Below are positions 7,899 to 16,854 of a DNA stretch of 50,227 nucleotides, piece by piece. A model generated the notes under the pieces. It had not been told where the DNA came from and made no database searches. It saw only the letters and a program-made list of their open reading frames with translations. Source of the stretch: Nonomuraea longispora (lineage in GTDB: Bacteria > Actinomycetota > Actinomycetes > Streptosporangiales > Streptosporangiaceae). Both the position numbers and the translations under genes were made by a program. Positions within the stretch are counted from its first letter, which is position 1. Each line of letters begins with the position of its first letter. The stretch covers positions 1 to 50,227 of the forward strand of contig NZ_SMJZ01000040.1 of the NCBI RefSeq assembly GCF_004348345.1. The letters are read 5' to 3'.

Positions 7899-9958
7899 GA
7901 GCCGATCTTGAGGCCCTTCTTGTGCCAGACCACGGCCACCGACGGGCGCGGCTGGTCGCCGTCGGGCCAGCGGCTTCCCGGGTTGTCCGGGCTCGCGCCG
8001 TCGACCTCGCCCGGGTGCTGCACCGCCACGAACACGCTGCGCTGGTCCTTCGTGACCATCGGGCCGCAGGTCTCCGCACCGAGCGGGACCGTGAGGAACT
8101 GGCGCAGATGGCCGCGTTCCCTGCCGCGTACCGGCATCACGAACAGGCCGTCGTTCGTGCCGAGCGCGTTGCCGTCCGTCGAGATCCACAGGTTGCCGTC
8201 GCGGTCGAACGTCACGTTGTCCGGGCAGGAGATCGGCGAGACCTTCTTCTTGTCGTAGCCCGCGAAATAGGTGTTCGCGTCGTCGGGGTCACCGCAGACC
8301 AGCGGCACCGACCAGGAGAACCTCCTCGCCCCGGCGTCGTCGCGCCGCTCGACGATCTCCAGGACGTGGCCGTGTTTGTTCGAGGCGCGCGGGTTGGCCT
8401 CGTCCGCCTGGGCCGGGGTGCGGTCGGAGTTGTTGGTCAGCGCGACGTACACGCCGCCCGTGACCGGGTTGCGCTCCATGTCCTCCGGGCGGTCCATCTT
8501 GGTCGCGCCCACCTTGTCGGCCGCCACCCGCGTGTAGACGAGCACCTCCTCCGCGGTCATGCCCTTCACGTACGACCTGTCGCCCGAGACCAGCGGGATC
8601 CACTCGCCCGAGCCGTCGAACTCGCCGTCCTTCGGCAGCTTGCCCGACCCGTCGATCTCCTTCTCCGGGCTGTCGCCGGTGAACTTGGCGACGTACAGGG
8701 TGCCCTCGTCGAGCAGGTCGCGGTTGTGCCGGTCGGCCCCCTGCCGGTAGCGCTCCTTCGAGACGAACTTGTAGATGTACTCGAAGCGCGAGTCGTCACC
8801 CATGTAGACGACCAGGCGGCCGTCACGGGCCAGCGTCGTGGTGGCCGCCTCGTGCTTGAACCGGCCGAGCGCCGTACGTTTGACCGGCGTCGAGTCGGGG
8901 TCGAACGGGTCGATCTCCACGATCCATCCGAACCGGTTGCACTCGTTCGGGTGCTTGGCCAGGTCGAAGCGCTCATCCACCCGGTCGAACCTGCGGCTGA
9001 TCTCCGGAGTGCCCTCCGCGATCGTGTAACGCTTGACGTACGACTGCTGCTTCGCCGGCACCTTGTCGCCGTTGACGAAGTACTGGTCGAAGTTCTCCTC
9101 GGCGGTCAGCACCGTGCCCCACGGGGTCGTGCCGCCCGCGCAGTTGTTCAGCATGCCGACGGGCTTGCGGCCCTTGGGGTCGGCATCCGTCCTGAGCAGG
9201 GCGCTGCCCGCCGCCGGTCCGGAGAACATCATCGGCGTCTCGGCCGTGATGCGCCGGTTGTAGCGGCGACGCCCCTTGGTGACCAGTTTCCACTCGCCGG
9301 CGCGGCCCTCCCGCTCGATCTCCACGACCGAGCCGCCGTGACCCGCCAGGCCGATCCTGATCTGCTCCTCGGTGGCCTCAGCGCCGCCGGGGTAGTCGCG
9401 GAACATCAGGTTCTCGTCGGTGTACTCGTGGTTCACCCAGAGCAGCGCCCGGTCGCGGCCCATCGGGAACATCGTCACGTAGTCGCAGTTGTACCCGAAC
9501 TGCTTGCTCTGCGCCTCGGCGCTCTGGTTGTCGAAGTCGAACTCCGGCGCGTCCGGCAGCACCGGGTCTCCCCAGCGCACGACCACCGAGGAACGGTAGT
9601 TCTCCGGAATGGTCAGCTTGTCGTCCTTGTTCGGCCGCACCGGCGTGAAGCGCAGGTCGCCGCCCCGTCCGCCGTGCCGCTCGGCGGGCGCCGGCCTGGA
9701 CGCCTCGGCAAGCGCCGGCGCCGCCCCCGCCGCGCCCACTCCCGCCACGAGAGCGCCCAGCGCCCCGGCGCGCAGCACGCCGCGCCGCGACAGCGCCTCC
9801 TTCACCACGTCGCCGAAGTAGGCATTGCCAGTGGTGTTGGCCACGTCATGCGCGCACGCGTTGCCGCAGCGGAACTGACAGGTCAGCGCGGATCGGCCAC
9901 CACTGTGGGGGGTGGAGATCAGCGGAAGCAGCCGACCTCCCGTTTCGGGGTTCGACAC
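7895..9958 (-). CDS. PhoX/DUF839 family alkaline phosphatase, Tat-exported
   Basis: 687-residue secreted protein. A twin-arginine signal SRRGVLRAG near residue 57 and a hydrophobic Ala-rich stretch up to about residue 85 indicate Tat export of a folded metalloenzyme. The body is a PhoX/DUF839 beta-propeller (about 110-687) with many Asp/Glu-rich metal-binding loops. PhoX enzymes hydrolyse phosphomonoesters using Ca/Fe. The unusually long N-terminal extension (about 55 residues, several Cys) before the Tat motif is seen in some actinobacterial homologues; a later start is possible. The gene ends inside the SoxR-type promoter of the ABC exporter. Confidence 0.88.
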   Translation of the reverse strand: MSNPETGGRLLPLISTPHSGGRSALTCQFRCGNACAHDVANTTGNAYFGDVVKEALSRRGVLRAGALGALVAGVGAAGAAPALAEASRPAPAERHGGRGGDLRFTPVRPNKDDKLTIPENYRSSVVVRWGDPVLPDAPEFDFDNQSAEAQSKQFGYNCDYVTMFPMGRDRALLWVNHEYTDENLMFRDYPGGAEATEEQIRIGLAGHGGSVVEIEREGRAGEWKLVTKGRRRYNRRITAETPMMFSGPAAGSALLRTDADPKGRKPVGMLNNCAGGTTPWGTVLTAEENFDQYFVNGDKVPAKQQSYVKRYTIAEGTPEISRRFDRVDERFDLAKHPNECNRFGWIVEIDPFDPDSTPVKRTALGRFKHEAATTTLARDGRLVVYMGDDSRFEYIYKFVSKERYRQGADRHNRDLLDEGTLYVAKFTGDSPEKEIDGSGKLPKDGEFDGSGEWIPLVSGDRSYVKGMTAEEVLVYTRVAADKVGATKMDRPEDMERNPVTGGVYVALTNNSDRTPAQADEANPRASNKHGHVLEIVERRDDAGARRFSWSVPLVCGDPDDANTYFAGYDKKKVSPISCPDNVTFDRDGNLWISTDGNALGTNDGLFVMPVRGRERGHLRQFLTVPLGAETCGPMVTKDQRSVFVAVQHPGEVDGASPDNPGSRWPDGDQPRPSVAVVWHKKGLKIGS

Positions 9959-10070
9959 AGGTCCTCCATCGGAGTGCGATCGTACGGCGGGGACGCTACG
10001 GCCACCGGCGAAACCTCAGGTGAACGAAGACCTCCGCCTTGATGAACGCTTCCCGGGAGACAATGGTCGC

Positions 10071-10508
10071 GTGTCACCACGCAAGCTCGACCAGGAAAAG
10101 CTCAGATCGGCGCTCGACGGCCAGCTCGTCGCCCTCGACGAACCTCCCTACGACGGGCCCCCTTCCGCCCTGCCCGACGCGCTCGTGTCCGCCGTTCTGG
10201 CCGCCTACGACCGCGGGCTCAAGCCCGAACGCGACGCGGCCAGGCAGGCGGTGCGCCACCTGCTCGACCGGCTGACGAGCGCCGCGCCAGGCAGGACCGT
10301 CGAGGTGCGCGTGCCCCCATACGCGGCCGTGCAGGCCATCGACGGGCCCCGCCACACGCGCGGCACCCCGCCCAATGTGGTCGAGATGGACGGCCGCACA
10401 TGGATCGAGCTCGCGCTCGGCCGCCTCACCTGGGACGAAGCCCTGGCCAGCGGCGCCGTACACGCCAGCGGGGCACGCGCGGACCTGTCAGCACACCTGC
10501 CGCTCTAG
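10071..10508 (+). CDS. Sterol-carrier (SCP2-like) family protein
   Basis: 145-residue cytoplasmic protein of the actinobacterial sterol carrier family. The second half (about 75-145) has the small SCP2-like fold, with RTWIELALGRLTWDEALASG resembling the conserved core. Start chosen at GTG 10071 (VSPRKLDQEKL) with GGGAG about 13 bases upstream. An in-frame GTG at 10020 would add 17 residues but lacks a ribosome site. Function is unknown. Homologues occur beside purF in actinomycetes, as here, where it precedes the purine block after an insertion of three unrelated genes. Confidence 0.75.
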   Translation: MSPRKLDQEKLRSALDGQLVALDEPPYDGPPSALPDALVSAVLAAYDRGLKPERDAARQAVRHLLDRLTSAAPGRTVEVRVPPYAAVQAIDGPRHTRGTPPNVVEMDGRTWIELALGRLTWDEALASGAVHASGARADLSAHLPL

Positions 10509-11797
10509 GCGCCGCCGCCCATCCAAGGAAAGCGGCTCTCGAAACAACGGTCGGCGAGCTGGGGCGGCAGGCCGGCGCACTCCTGCGCCACGTTCCACAG
10601 CCAGAAGGCCACGACCGCGAACAGGACCAGCGACAGGACGCTCAGCACGATGCCGGCGATGGCGCGGCCCTTGCCGGCACGTTTGGCGAGGGCCACGCAG
10701 CCGAAGACTATCGACAGAATGGCCGTGATCACACCCGTAAAACACACGAACACCAGGAACGGGCTCGCCACGCCCAGCACCAGCGAGGCGGTGGCCAGGC
10801 CGCTGCCCGGCCTGGCCTGCTGGTAGCCCGGCATGCCGTACGGCGATCCGGCGCCTGGACCGTAGCCGGGCGGGCCGCCGTACGGGCTGGAGGGGACCGT
10901 ACCGGGTACGGTCGGCTCGTCGTCACGCGGCCCCCCACCCGGGTACGCGCCTTCCTGGCCCTGCCGCTCCTCGCCCTGCCGCTCCTCGCCCGGCCGCTCC
11001 TCGCCCGGCCGCCCCTGCCGGCTCTGCCACCCTTCGTGGTAGCTCTGACCGAGGCCACCCTGACCGGAGCCGCCCTGCTCTTCCTGACCGCCTTGGCCCT
11101 CCTGACCGCCTTGGCCCTCCCGGGGGTTCTGGCCTACCGGGTCCCGGGGGGCCTCATGAGCCGGGGTGCCGCCCCCGAGTGCCGGGGACGCTCCGGGCGT
11201 GCCGCCTCCCGGCGGTTCGAAGCTCGGCTGGTCGCCCTGCTCGTAGCGTGACGGCGCGGGTCTGCCCGGCCGCTCCCCCTCCGACGGGGTCGACGTCCAG
11301 CCCGGGTACGGCGGAGTGCTCCCGGGGACCGGGAACACCCGGGTCTGCTCGGCGTCGCTCCCCGTCGGCTGCGGCACCTCCGGTGAGGTGGGCAGGTCGG
11401 GATGACGAGGTTCGCCGGCCGGCTCGTGCGGGGGCGGCACGTCCGGGCGCGGCACAATGGGCGGCGCGGGAGCGATCGGCTCCTCACCCTCCCCACCAGC
11501 ACCCTTCCCCGGCTCTGCGTGAAGGTCCGGGGCCGCGGGGTCCGGGGCCGCGCCACCCGTGGGGCCGGCGCCGGGCAGGCCGCCGGCGGACCACTCCTCC
11601 GGTGGCTGGTCGCCGCCCGTCGGCCCCGGCTCGTACGGCCGGAGCACGGGTCCCTGTTCCTCTTCGTCCAGCGCGCCCTCGCGCCACCACTCGGGCTCGT
11701 GGTGCGGCGGAGCTTGGCGGGGCGCGTCCTCTTCCGGACGGCCTTCGCGCGGATCCTGCCCGCGGCGGGTTTCGTCCGGGTCCCCAGGTGTGGTCAC
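10505..11797 (-). CDS. DUF4190 membrane protein with long disordered N-terminus
   Basis: 430-residue protein in two parts. Residues 1-320 are Pro/Gly/Glu-rich and disordered, with short repeats (GQEGQGGQEEQGG, RPGEERPGEERQGEERQ). The C-terminal 100 residues hold two or three transmembrane helices of the DUF4190 type (GLATASLVLGVASPFLVF onwards, with FGCVALAKRAGKGRAIAGIVL). The Pro-rich domain is predicted to be cytoplasmic. Function unknown; such proteins are common in actinobacteria. Start is GTG at 11797. The stop overlaps the convergent sterol-carrier gene by four bases. Confidence 0.8.
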   Translation of the reverse strand: MTTPGDPDETRRGQDPREGRPEEDAPRQAPPHHEPEWWREGALDEEEQGPVLRPYEPGPTGGDQPPEEWSAGGLPGAGPTGGAAPDPAAPDLHAEPGKGAGGEGEEPIAPAPPIVPRPDVPPPHEPAGEPRHPDLPTSPEVPQPTGSDAEQTRVFPVPGSTPPYPGWTSTPSEGERPGRPAPSRYEQGDQPSFEPPGGGTPGASPALGGGTPAHEAPRDPVGQNPREGQGGQEGQGGQEEQGGSGQGGLGQSYHEGWQSRQGRPGEERPGEERQGEERQGQEGAYPGGGPRDDEPTVPGTVPSSPYGGPPGYGPGAGSPYGMPGYQQARPGSGLATASLVLGVASPFLVFVCFTGVITAILSIVFGCVALAKRAGKGRAIAGIVLSVLSLVLFAVVAFWLWNVAQECAGLPPQLADRCFESRFPWMGGGA

Positions 11798-11939
11798 GTC
11801 TGCGTCTCCCGACGGGTCTACATGCCGGATACTTCACCCTTTCGCGCAGGGCGACGCCTAAACCGCGCGACACGGTAAGAGGCCGCTCATCCTTGGGTCA
11901 CCGTGCGCCAAAAATCCTGGCCGCGGGCAAGATGGGAGG

Positions 11940-12347
11940 ATGCTGGACGAGACCCTGTCGTATGCGCTGATCAAGGTCGTCAAGACGCAACGCAACCGGA
12001 TGGCCGCCGCGCTGGCCCCACTCGGCCTGCATGTCGGGCAGGAGATGTTCCTCAACCAGTTGTGGAAGGAGGACGGCCTGACCCAGGGCGAACTGATCGC
12101 CCGGCTCGGCGTCGAGCCTCCGACCGTCACCAAGACACTCCAGCGCCTGGAGCGTACGGGCTTCGTCCACCGGGTCCCGGACCCCGACCGGCCGCGGGTG
12201 AGCCGGGTTCATCTGACCGACGCGGGCAAGGCGCTGCGCGAGCCCGTGGAGGAGATCTGGACGACGATGGACGAGGACCTCCTGCGCGGGTTCGATCCCG
12301 GCGAGCGCGGCCTGCTCGCGCAGCTGATCCGCCGCGCCATGCCCTGA
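11940..12347 (+). CDS. MarR-family transcriptional regulator
   Basis: 135-residue winged-helix regulator: helix-turn-helix LTQGELIARLGVEPPTVTKTLQRLERTGFV (about 42-71) and wing DPDRPRVSRVHLTDAGKAL. MarR proteins usually repress nearby genes and release DNA on binding small phenolic or oxidising ligands. Downstream, before a co-directional SDR gene, a tandem inverted-repeat operator is visible and is the likely target. A GGGAGG lies directly against the ATG, closer than usual for a ribosome site. Confidence 0.88.
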   Translation: MLDETLSYALIKVVKTQRNRMAAALAPLGLHVGQEMFLNQLWKEDGLTQGELIARLGVEPPTVTKTLQRLERTGFVHRVPDPDRPRVSRVHLTDAGKALREPVEEIWTTMDEDLLRGFDPGERGLLAQLIRRAMP

Positions 12348-12395
12348 CGCTTTCACTACCGGCGAAACCGCCTTGCGACCGGACGCCCTCCCTAG

Positions 12396-12419
12396 TTAGC
12401 TGGCTAATTAGTCGGCTAA
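12396..12419 (+). promoter_or_regulatory. Tandem operator candidate for the MarR regulator
   Basis: Two adjacent 12-bp units, TTAGCTGGCTAA (12396-12407) and TTAGTCGGCTAA (12408-12419). The first is a perfect inverted repeat (TTAGC/GCTAA). They lie 18 bases upstream of the SDR start and 49 bases after the marR stop, in otherwise GC-rich sequence. Confidence 0.6.
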
Positions 12420-12436
12420 TCAAGGGAAGGGCTCTC

Positions 12437-13183
12437 ATGCACGCACTGGTCACCGGCGGCTCGTCCGGCATCGGCGCAGCCACCGCACTCGCCTACGCCC
12501 GTGCCGGCGCGCGGGTCACGATCACGTACAACACGGGGACCGACCGCGCCGCCGAGGTGGTCGCGCGGATTGAGGAGGAGGGCGGCGAGGCGGCGGCCGT
12601 ACACCTGGACCTGGAGGACCACGCGACCGTCGCGCCGGCCGTCGCCGCGGCCGGGCCGGTGGACGCGCTCGTGGCGAACGCCGTCCGCTGGGGCACCGTC
12701 ATGCCCGGCAGCGTGGCGTTCGAGGACGTGCCTGCCGCGGAGTGGTCCGCCGCGCTGCACGCCAACGTGGTCGGCAACGCCCTGCTGATCCAGGCGGTGC
12801 TGCCCGAGATGCGGCGCAGGAGGTTCGGCAGGATCGTCCTGGTCTCGTCGGGGGCGGCCGAGGAGGGGCAGCCGGGCCCCGGCCCGTACGGCACCGCGAA
12901 GATGGCCCTGCACGGCCTGGCCCGCGCCCTGGCGTGGGAGGCGGGCGGTGACGGCATCCTGGTCAACGTGGCCGTGGCCGGGCTCACCGTCACCGGCGGC
13001 CGGCACCCGATCCCGCAGCACGTGTTCGACGAGGTGGCGTCCAGGACCCCCACCCGCAGGCTGAGCACGGCGGACGACCTGGCGGCGCTCATCGTCTTCC
13101 TCGGTTCCGCGGACAACCGCAACCTCACCGGAGAGATCATCCGCGACGGCTCTAATGCGGGCAGGTCAGTCCACATAGGCTGA
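12437..13183 (+). CDS. SDR-family oxidoreductase (3-oxoacyl-ACP-reductase-like)
   Basis: 248-residue classical short-chain dehydrogenase: cofactor motif TGGSSGIG at about residues 6-13, the NAG-equivalent region ALVANAV, catalytic Ser near 137-138 and Y151-xxx-K155 (YGTAK). The TYNTGTDR stretch after beta-2 suggests NADPH preference. The substrate is not deducible. It starts just after the tandem MarR operator, so it is probably the regulated partner of the upstream marR gene. The pair separates the sterol-carrier gene from purF and looks like an insertion into a conserved block. Confidence 0.88.
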   Translation: MHALVTGGSSGIGAATALAYARAGARVTITYNTGTDRAAEVVARIEEEGGEAAAVHLDLEDHATVAPAVAAAGPVDALVANAVRWGTVMPGSVAFEDVPAAEWSAALHANVVGNALLIQAVLPEMRRRRFGRIVLVSSGAAEEGQPGPGPYGTAKMALHGLARALAWEAGGDGILVNVAVAGLTVTGGRHPIPQHVFDEVASRTPTRRLSTADDLAALIVFLGSADNRNLTGEIIRDGSNAGRSVHIG

Positions 13184-13234
13184 CCTCCCACCCGGGTGTG
13201 CGAGCACGGAAGCCGCCGACCTAGACTGAGGCAT

Positions 13235-14671
13235 GTGCTGAAGGGCGACGGCCGGCTCGGCCATGACCTGGACCCCCAAGACCAAGCTCCCAAAGACGCC
13301 TGTGGCGTCTTCGGCGTCTGGGCGCCAGGCGAGGAAGTTTCCAAACTCACCTACTACGGGCTGTACGCGTTGCAACACCGCGGCCAGGAGTCCGCAGGCA
13401 TCGCGGTCAGCGAGGGCAGCCGCATCCTCGTGTACAAAGACATGGGCCTGGTCGCCCAGGTCTTCGACGAGTCGGTGCTGGGCACCTTGCGCGGCCACCT
13501 GGCCATCGGCCACTGCCGCTACTCCACCACCGGCTCCAGCGTGTGGGAGAACGCGCAGCCCACGCTGAGCTCCACCGAGGTCGGCGGCCTCGCGCTCGCC
13601 CACAACGGCAACCTGATCAACACGCCGGAGCTGGCGCAGCGCCTTGTCCCCGGCTCCACCAGGGCGACCACCGACACGGAGGTCCTGACCTCGCTGCTCG
13701 CCCAGGACCGCACGCGCACCGTCGAGGAAGCCGCCGCCGAGCTGCTCCCGCAGGTCAAGGGCGCCTACTCACTGGTCTTCATGGACGAGACGACGCTCTA
13801 CGCCGCCCGTGACCCGCAGGGGGTGCGCCCGATGGTCCTGGGCCGCCTGGAGCGGGGCTGGGTGGTGGCCTCCGAGACGGCGGCGCTCGACATCGTGGGC
13901 GCCACGTTCGTCCGCGAGATCGAGCCGGGCGAGCTGCTCACCATCGACGAGCGCGGCGTGCGCTCGCGCAGGTTCGCCCTGGCCGAGCCGAAGGGCTGCC
14001 TGTTCGAGTACGTCTACCTCGCCCGTCCCGACACCAGCATCGCCGGTCGCGGCGTCCAGGTCACCAGGGTCGAGGTGGGCCGCGTGCTGGCCCGCGAGCA
14101 CCCGGTCGAGGCCGACCTGGTCATCCCCACGCCCGAGTCGGGCACGCCGGCGGCCGTCGGCTACGCGCAGGAGAGCGGCATCCCCTACGGCCAGGGCCTG
14201 GTGAAGAATTCCTACGTCGGCCGCACGTTCATCGAGCCCTCGCAGACCATCCGCCAGCTCGGCATCCGGCTCAAGCTCAACCCGCTGCGCGAGGTCGTGG
14301 AGGGCAGGCGCCTGGTCGTCGTGGACGACTCGATCGTGCGCGGCAACACCCAGCGCGCCATCGTCAGGATGTTGCGCGAGGCCGGCGCGAAGGAGGTGCA
14401 CGTCCGCATCTCCTCGCCGCCCGTGGCCTGGCCGTGCTTCTACGGCATCGACTTCGCCACCAGGGCCGAGCTGATCGCGGGCTCGCTGACGGTCGAGGAG
14501 ATCCGCGCCTCGCTGGGGGCCGACTCGCTCGGCTACATCTCGCTGGAGGGCCTGACCAGGGCCACCACCATTCCCGCCGACCGCCTCTGCATGGCGTGCT
14601 TCACCGGCTCCTACCCGATTCCCATCGACGAGGACAACGTGGGCAAGTTCGTCCTGGAGAGCAAGGCATGA
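13235..14671 (+). CDS. purF: Amidophosphoribosyltransferase
   Basis: Catalyses the first step of purine synthesis, PRPP plus glutamine to 5-phosphoribosylamine. GTG start at 13235 gives 478 residues with a 22-residue propeptide before the nucleophile in DACGVFG (C23), as in the Bacillus-type enzyme. The N-terminal glutaminase domain is followed by a PRTase domain with the PRPP loop VVVDDSIVRGNT. Cys residues in KGCLFEY, AWPCFYG and LCMACF fit the four ligands of the structural 4Fe-4S cluster. Upstream TAGACT (13222-13227) seven bases before the GTG could give a leaderless message. Its stop overlaps purM (ATGA). Confidence 0.97.
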   Translation: MLKGDGRLGHDLDPQDQAPKDACGVFGVWAPGEEVSKLTYYGLYALQHRGQESAGIAVSEGSRILVYKDMGLVAQVFDESVLGTLRGHLAIGHCRYSTTGSSVWENAQPTLSSTEVGGLALAHNGNLINTPELAQRLVPGSTRATTDTEVLTSLLAQDRTRTVEEAAAELLPQVKGAYSLVFMDETTLYAARDPQGVRPMVLGRLERGWVVASETAALDIVGATFVREIEPGELLTIDERGVRSRRFALAEPKGCLFEYVYLARPDTSIAGRGVQVTRVEVGRVLAREHPVEADLVIPTPESGTPAAVGYAQESGIPYGQGLVKNSYVGRTFIEPSQTIRQLGIRLKLNPLREVVEGRRLVVVDDSIVRGNTQRAIVRMLREAGAKEVHVRISSPPVAWPCFYGIDFATRAELIAGSLTVEEIRASLGADSLGYISLEGLTRATTIPADRLCMACFTGSYPIPIDEDNVGKFVLESKA

Positions 14672-15693
14672 GCACCTACGAGGCCGCCGGGGTCGACATC
14701 GAGGCCGGTGACCTGGCCGTCGCGCTGATGAAGGACAAGGTGGCGCGGGCCCGCCGGCCGGAGGTGGTCGACGACGCCAGCGGCTTCGCGGGCCTTTTCG
14801 ACGCCTCGGCCCTGCTGCGCTACCGGAGGCCGCTGCTGGCCTCCTCCACCGACGGCGTCGGCACCAAGGTCATGATCGCGCAGCGCTACGGCAGGCACGA
14901 CACGATCGGCATCGACCTGGTCGGCATGGTCCTCGACGACCTCGTGGTCTGCGGGGCCGAGCCGCTGTTCATGACCGACTACATCGCCTGCGGCAAGGTG
15001 GTGCCCGAGCGCGTCGCCGAGATCGTCGGCGGAGTGGCCGAGGGCTGCCGGCTGGCCGGGGCCGCGCTGGTGGGCGGCGAGACCGCCGAGCACCCGGGCG
15101 CGATGGGGCCGGACGAATACGACCTCGCGGGCGCCGGCACCGGCGTCGTCGAGGCGGCCGGCCTGCTCGGCCCCTCGCGGGTGCGCGCGGGTGACGTGGT
15201 GCTCGGGCTGGCTTCCTCGGGCGTGCACTCCAACGGCTACTCACTGGTGCGCCACGTGCTGCGCGAGGCCTCGCTCTCCCTCGACACCGAGCTGCCCGAG
15301 CTGGGGCGGCCGCTGGGCGAGGAGCTGCTGGAGCCCACCCGGATCTACTCCCTCGACTGCCTGGAGCTTGCGCGCTCGACCGAGGTGCACGCCTACGCCC
15401 ACATCACGGGCGGCGGCATCGAGAGCAACCTGTCCAGGTCGCTGCCCGGTCACCTCGACGCGCTGCTCGACCGTTCGTCGTGGACGCCGCCGGCGGTGTT
15501 CGGGGTGCTCGCGGGCCTCGGCTCGATCGCGCAGCACGACATGGACCGTACGTTCAACCTCGGCGTCGGCATGGCCGCCGTGGTCGCCGCCGGCTCGGCC
15601 GACGAGGCCGTCAGGATGCTGGCGGCCCGTGGCCTCGACGCCTGGGTGCTGGGCGAGGTCGTGCCGGGCGAGGGCCGGGCGCGCTACCGCTGA
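14668..15693 (+). CDS. purM: Phosphoribosylformylglycinamidine cyclo-ligase
   Basis: 341-residue AIR synthetase of purine synthesis: ATP-dependent ring closure of FGAM to AIR. Typical N-terminus YEAAGVDIEAGD, then STDGVGTKVMIA and GIDLVGMVLDDLVVCGAEPLFMTDYIA, and C-terminal HITGGGIESNL. The start overlaps the purF stop by four bases, so translation is coupled. The 3' end faces a CGNR gene with four bases between stop codons. Confidence 0.97.
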   Translation: MSTYEAAGVDIEAGDLAVALMKDKVARARRPEVVDDASGFAGLFDASALLRYRRPLLASSTDGVGTKVMIAQRYGRHDTIGIDLVGMVLDDLVVCGAEPLFMTDYIACGKVVPERVAEIVGGVAEGCRLAGAALVGGETAEHPGAMGPDEYDLAGAGTGVVEAAGLLGPSRVRAGDVVLGLASSGVHSNGYSLVRHVLREASLSLDTELPELGRPLGEELLEPTRIYSLDCLELARSTEVHAYAHITGGGIESNLSRSLPGHLDALLDRSSWTPPAVFGVLAGLGSIAQHDMDRTFNLGVGMAAVVAAGSADEAVRMLAARGLDAWVLGEVVPGEGRARYR

Positions 15694-15697
15694 GCGG

Positions 15698-16252
15698 TCA
15701 CTTGTGCCGCTGGTAATAGCGGGCCACGCGGACGCGGTTACCGCACAGGTCGGGCGAGCACCAGCGCCGCCGAGGATGGGCCGGGAGGAAGAGCAGACGG
15801 CATCCCGGCCCTTCGCAGCCGCGCACCTTGCCCACGTCGGGGTCGGTGAGCAGGGCCACGGCGGCCTCGGCCAGTTCGGCCAGCAGACGGTCGAGCGGTG
15901 TGCCGTCGCGCGCCGTGCCGCGCCGCAACACCGCGCCCCGCACTTCCAGGCGGGGATAGGCGGGGACGGCGCGAAGCGCCTGGTTGAGCGCGGCGATCGC
16001 CTCGGGCGGCGGAGGTGTGGCCTGGCGCACCGCCTCCAGGGCTCGCTCCACGTGGCCGCGCAGGTCACGGACGGCGGCCAGGTCGGCGGGGCCGAGTGAG
16101 ATCTCGGGCGGGGTCAGCTGGCCGGCCTGCTTCGCGAGCCAGGCACGAAGGCCCTCCGCGGTGGCCAGGGCGTCGTGATCGACGCTCGACGGGGTGTGGA
16201 AGCGCGTGTTGACCAGGTCGAGTGCGAGGGGCTCGCCCGTCAGCAGATCCAT
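15698..16252 (-). CDS. CGNR zinc-finger / ABATE-domain regulator
   Basis: 184-residue protein. The N-terminal ABATE-like part (LTGEPLALDLVNT, about 1-110) is followed by a C-terminal zinc finger with CEGPGC, then WCSPDLCGNR (four Cys ligands and the CGNR signature), then basic residues. The family is thought to be stress-related transcriptional regulators. It is transcribed against purM and is not part of the conserved purine block. No operator is evident upstream. Confidence 0.87.
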   Translation of the reverse strand: MDLLTGEPLALDLVNTRFHTPSSVDHDALATAEGLRAWLAKQAGQLTPPEISLGPADLAAVRDLRGHVERALEAVRQATPPPPEAIAALNQALRAVPAYPRLEVRGAVLRRGTARDGTPLDRLLAELAEAAVALLTDPDVGKVRGCEGPGCRLLFLPAHPRRRWCSPDLCGNRVRVARYYQRHK

Positions 16253-16475
16253 ACGCTAATGGTATGGCCTGGCCGTTGACGCATTAGCCGCTTCGTGTCC
16301 CCGGACCCCCGGCGCTGATCGTGCGGTACGCCGGCGACCCGGCGCCCTCAACGAGCGGGCCGTGCACAAGCGGCCCACGTGACGAAAGCCCCACGGTTGC
16401 CCGTGGGGCCCGACGAGTGCGGGCGAGGATCCGGCGCGTACGCCGGGCCCTCCACCCCGTCACCCAGGAGAACGG
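16253..16475. other. Intergenic region containing only a terminator
   Basis: Between the CGNR start and the DUF3073 stop. No convincing coding frame, only the terminator hairpin listed separately. The CGNR promoter must lie near 16255-16310; no clear -10/-35 pair is seen. Confidence 0.6.
16384..16409 (-). terminator. Intrinsic terminator of the DUF3073 gene
   Basis: Perfect 9-bp stem GCCCCACGG/CCGTGGGGC (16388-16396 with 16401-16409) and a four-base loop, followed on the minus strand by a short T run (TTTCGTC). Confidence 0.7.
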
Positions 16476-16703
16476 CTATCGGCGGCCGGCACGGCCGTCG
16501 TCGTCTTCTCCTGCGCCATAGTCATCGGCGTAATCGGCATAGCGATCCGCCAGCTCATCGTTGAGGTCGTCGGCGTCGTCGTTGCGGCTGGAGTCTCCGA
16601 CCCCGAGTTCGTCGCGAAGACGGTCAAGATCCGTGCCACCGCTGTTGTACTTCAGCTGGCGAGCAACCTTGACCTGCTTGGCCTTTGCTCGGCCGCGCCC
16701 CAT
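16476..16703 (-). CDS. DUF3073 small protein
   Basis: 75-residue actinobacterial protein: a basic start MGRGRAKAKQVKVARQLKY, a DLDRLRDELG segment, then a very acidic Asp-rich tail. ATG at 16703 chosen because a GAGGGGGT ribosome site precedes it and DUF3073 proteins begin MGRGRAK. Function unknown. The gene sits between purM and the dehydrogenase gene as in Streptomyces, and the charge split suggests an RNA- or protein-binding role (inference). Confidence 0.88.
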   Translation of the reverse strand: MGRGRAKAKQVKVARQLKYNSGGTDLDRLRDELGVGDSSRNDDADDLNDELADRYADYADDYGAGEDDDGRAGRR

Positions 16704-16854
16704 TGGCTCGACCCCCTCGTGTGGGGTCGTCCCCGACCCCTCGTCGCTAACGCACCACACACTGACGCCGCCTGACTCCGGGCGCCAGCCTATCGTTCGC
16801 CTATTACCGTACCTGTTTTGTGCCCAGCTCGGTACGTCGTATGGGCGCGGGGCG

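Noticed and set aside
7073..10042. A 989-codon plus-strand frame
   Set aside because: Shadow of the ABC exporter and phoX genes on the opposite strand; no recognisable domain.
2700..10042. Possible natural-product gene cluster (C45 acyltransferase-like, ABC and MFS exporters, TetR)
   Set aside because: No core biosynthetic enzyme (PKS, NRPS, terpene, RiPP) in the region; genes look like unrelated housekeeping and resistance functions.
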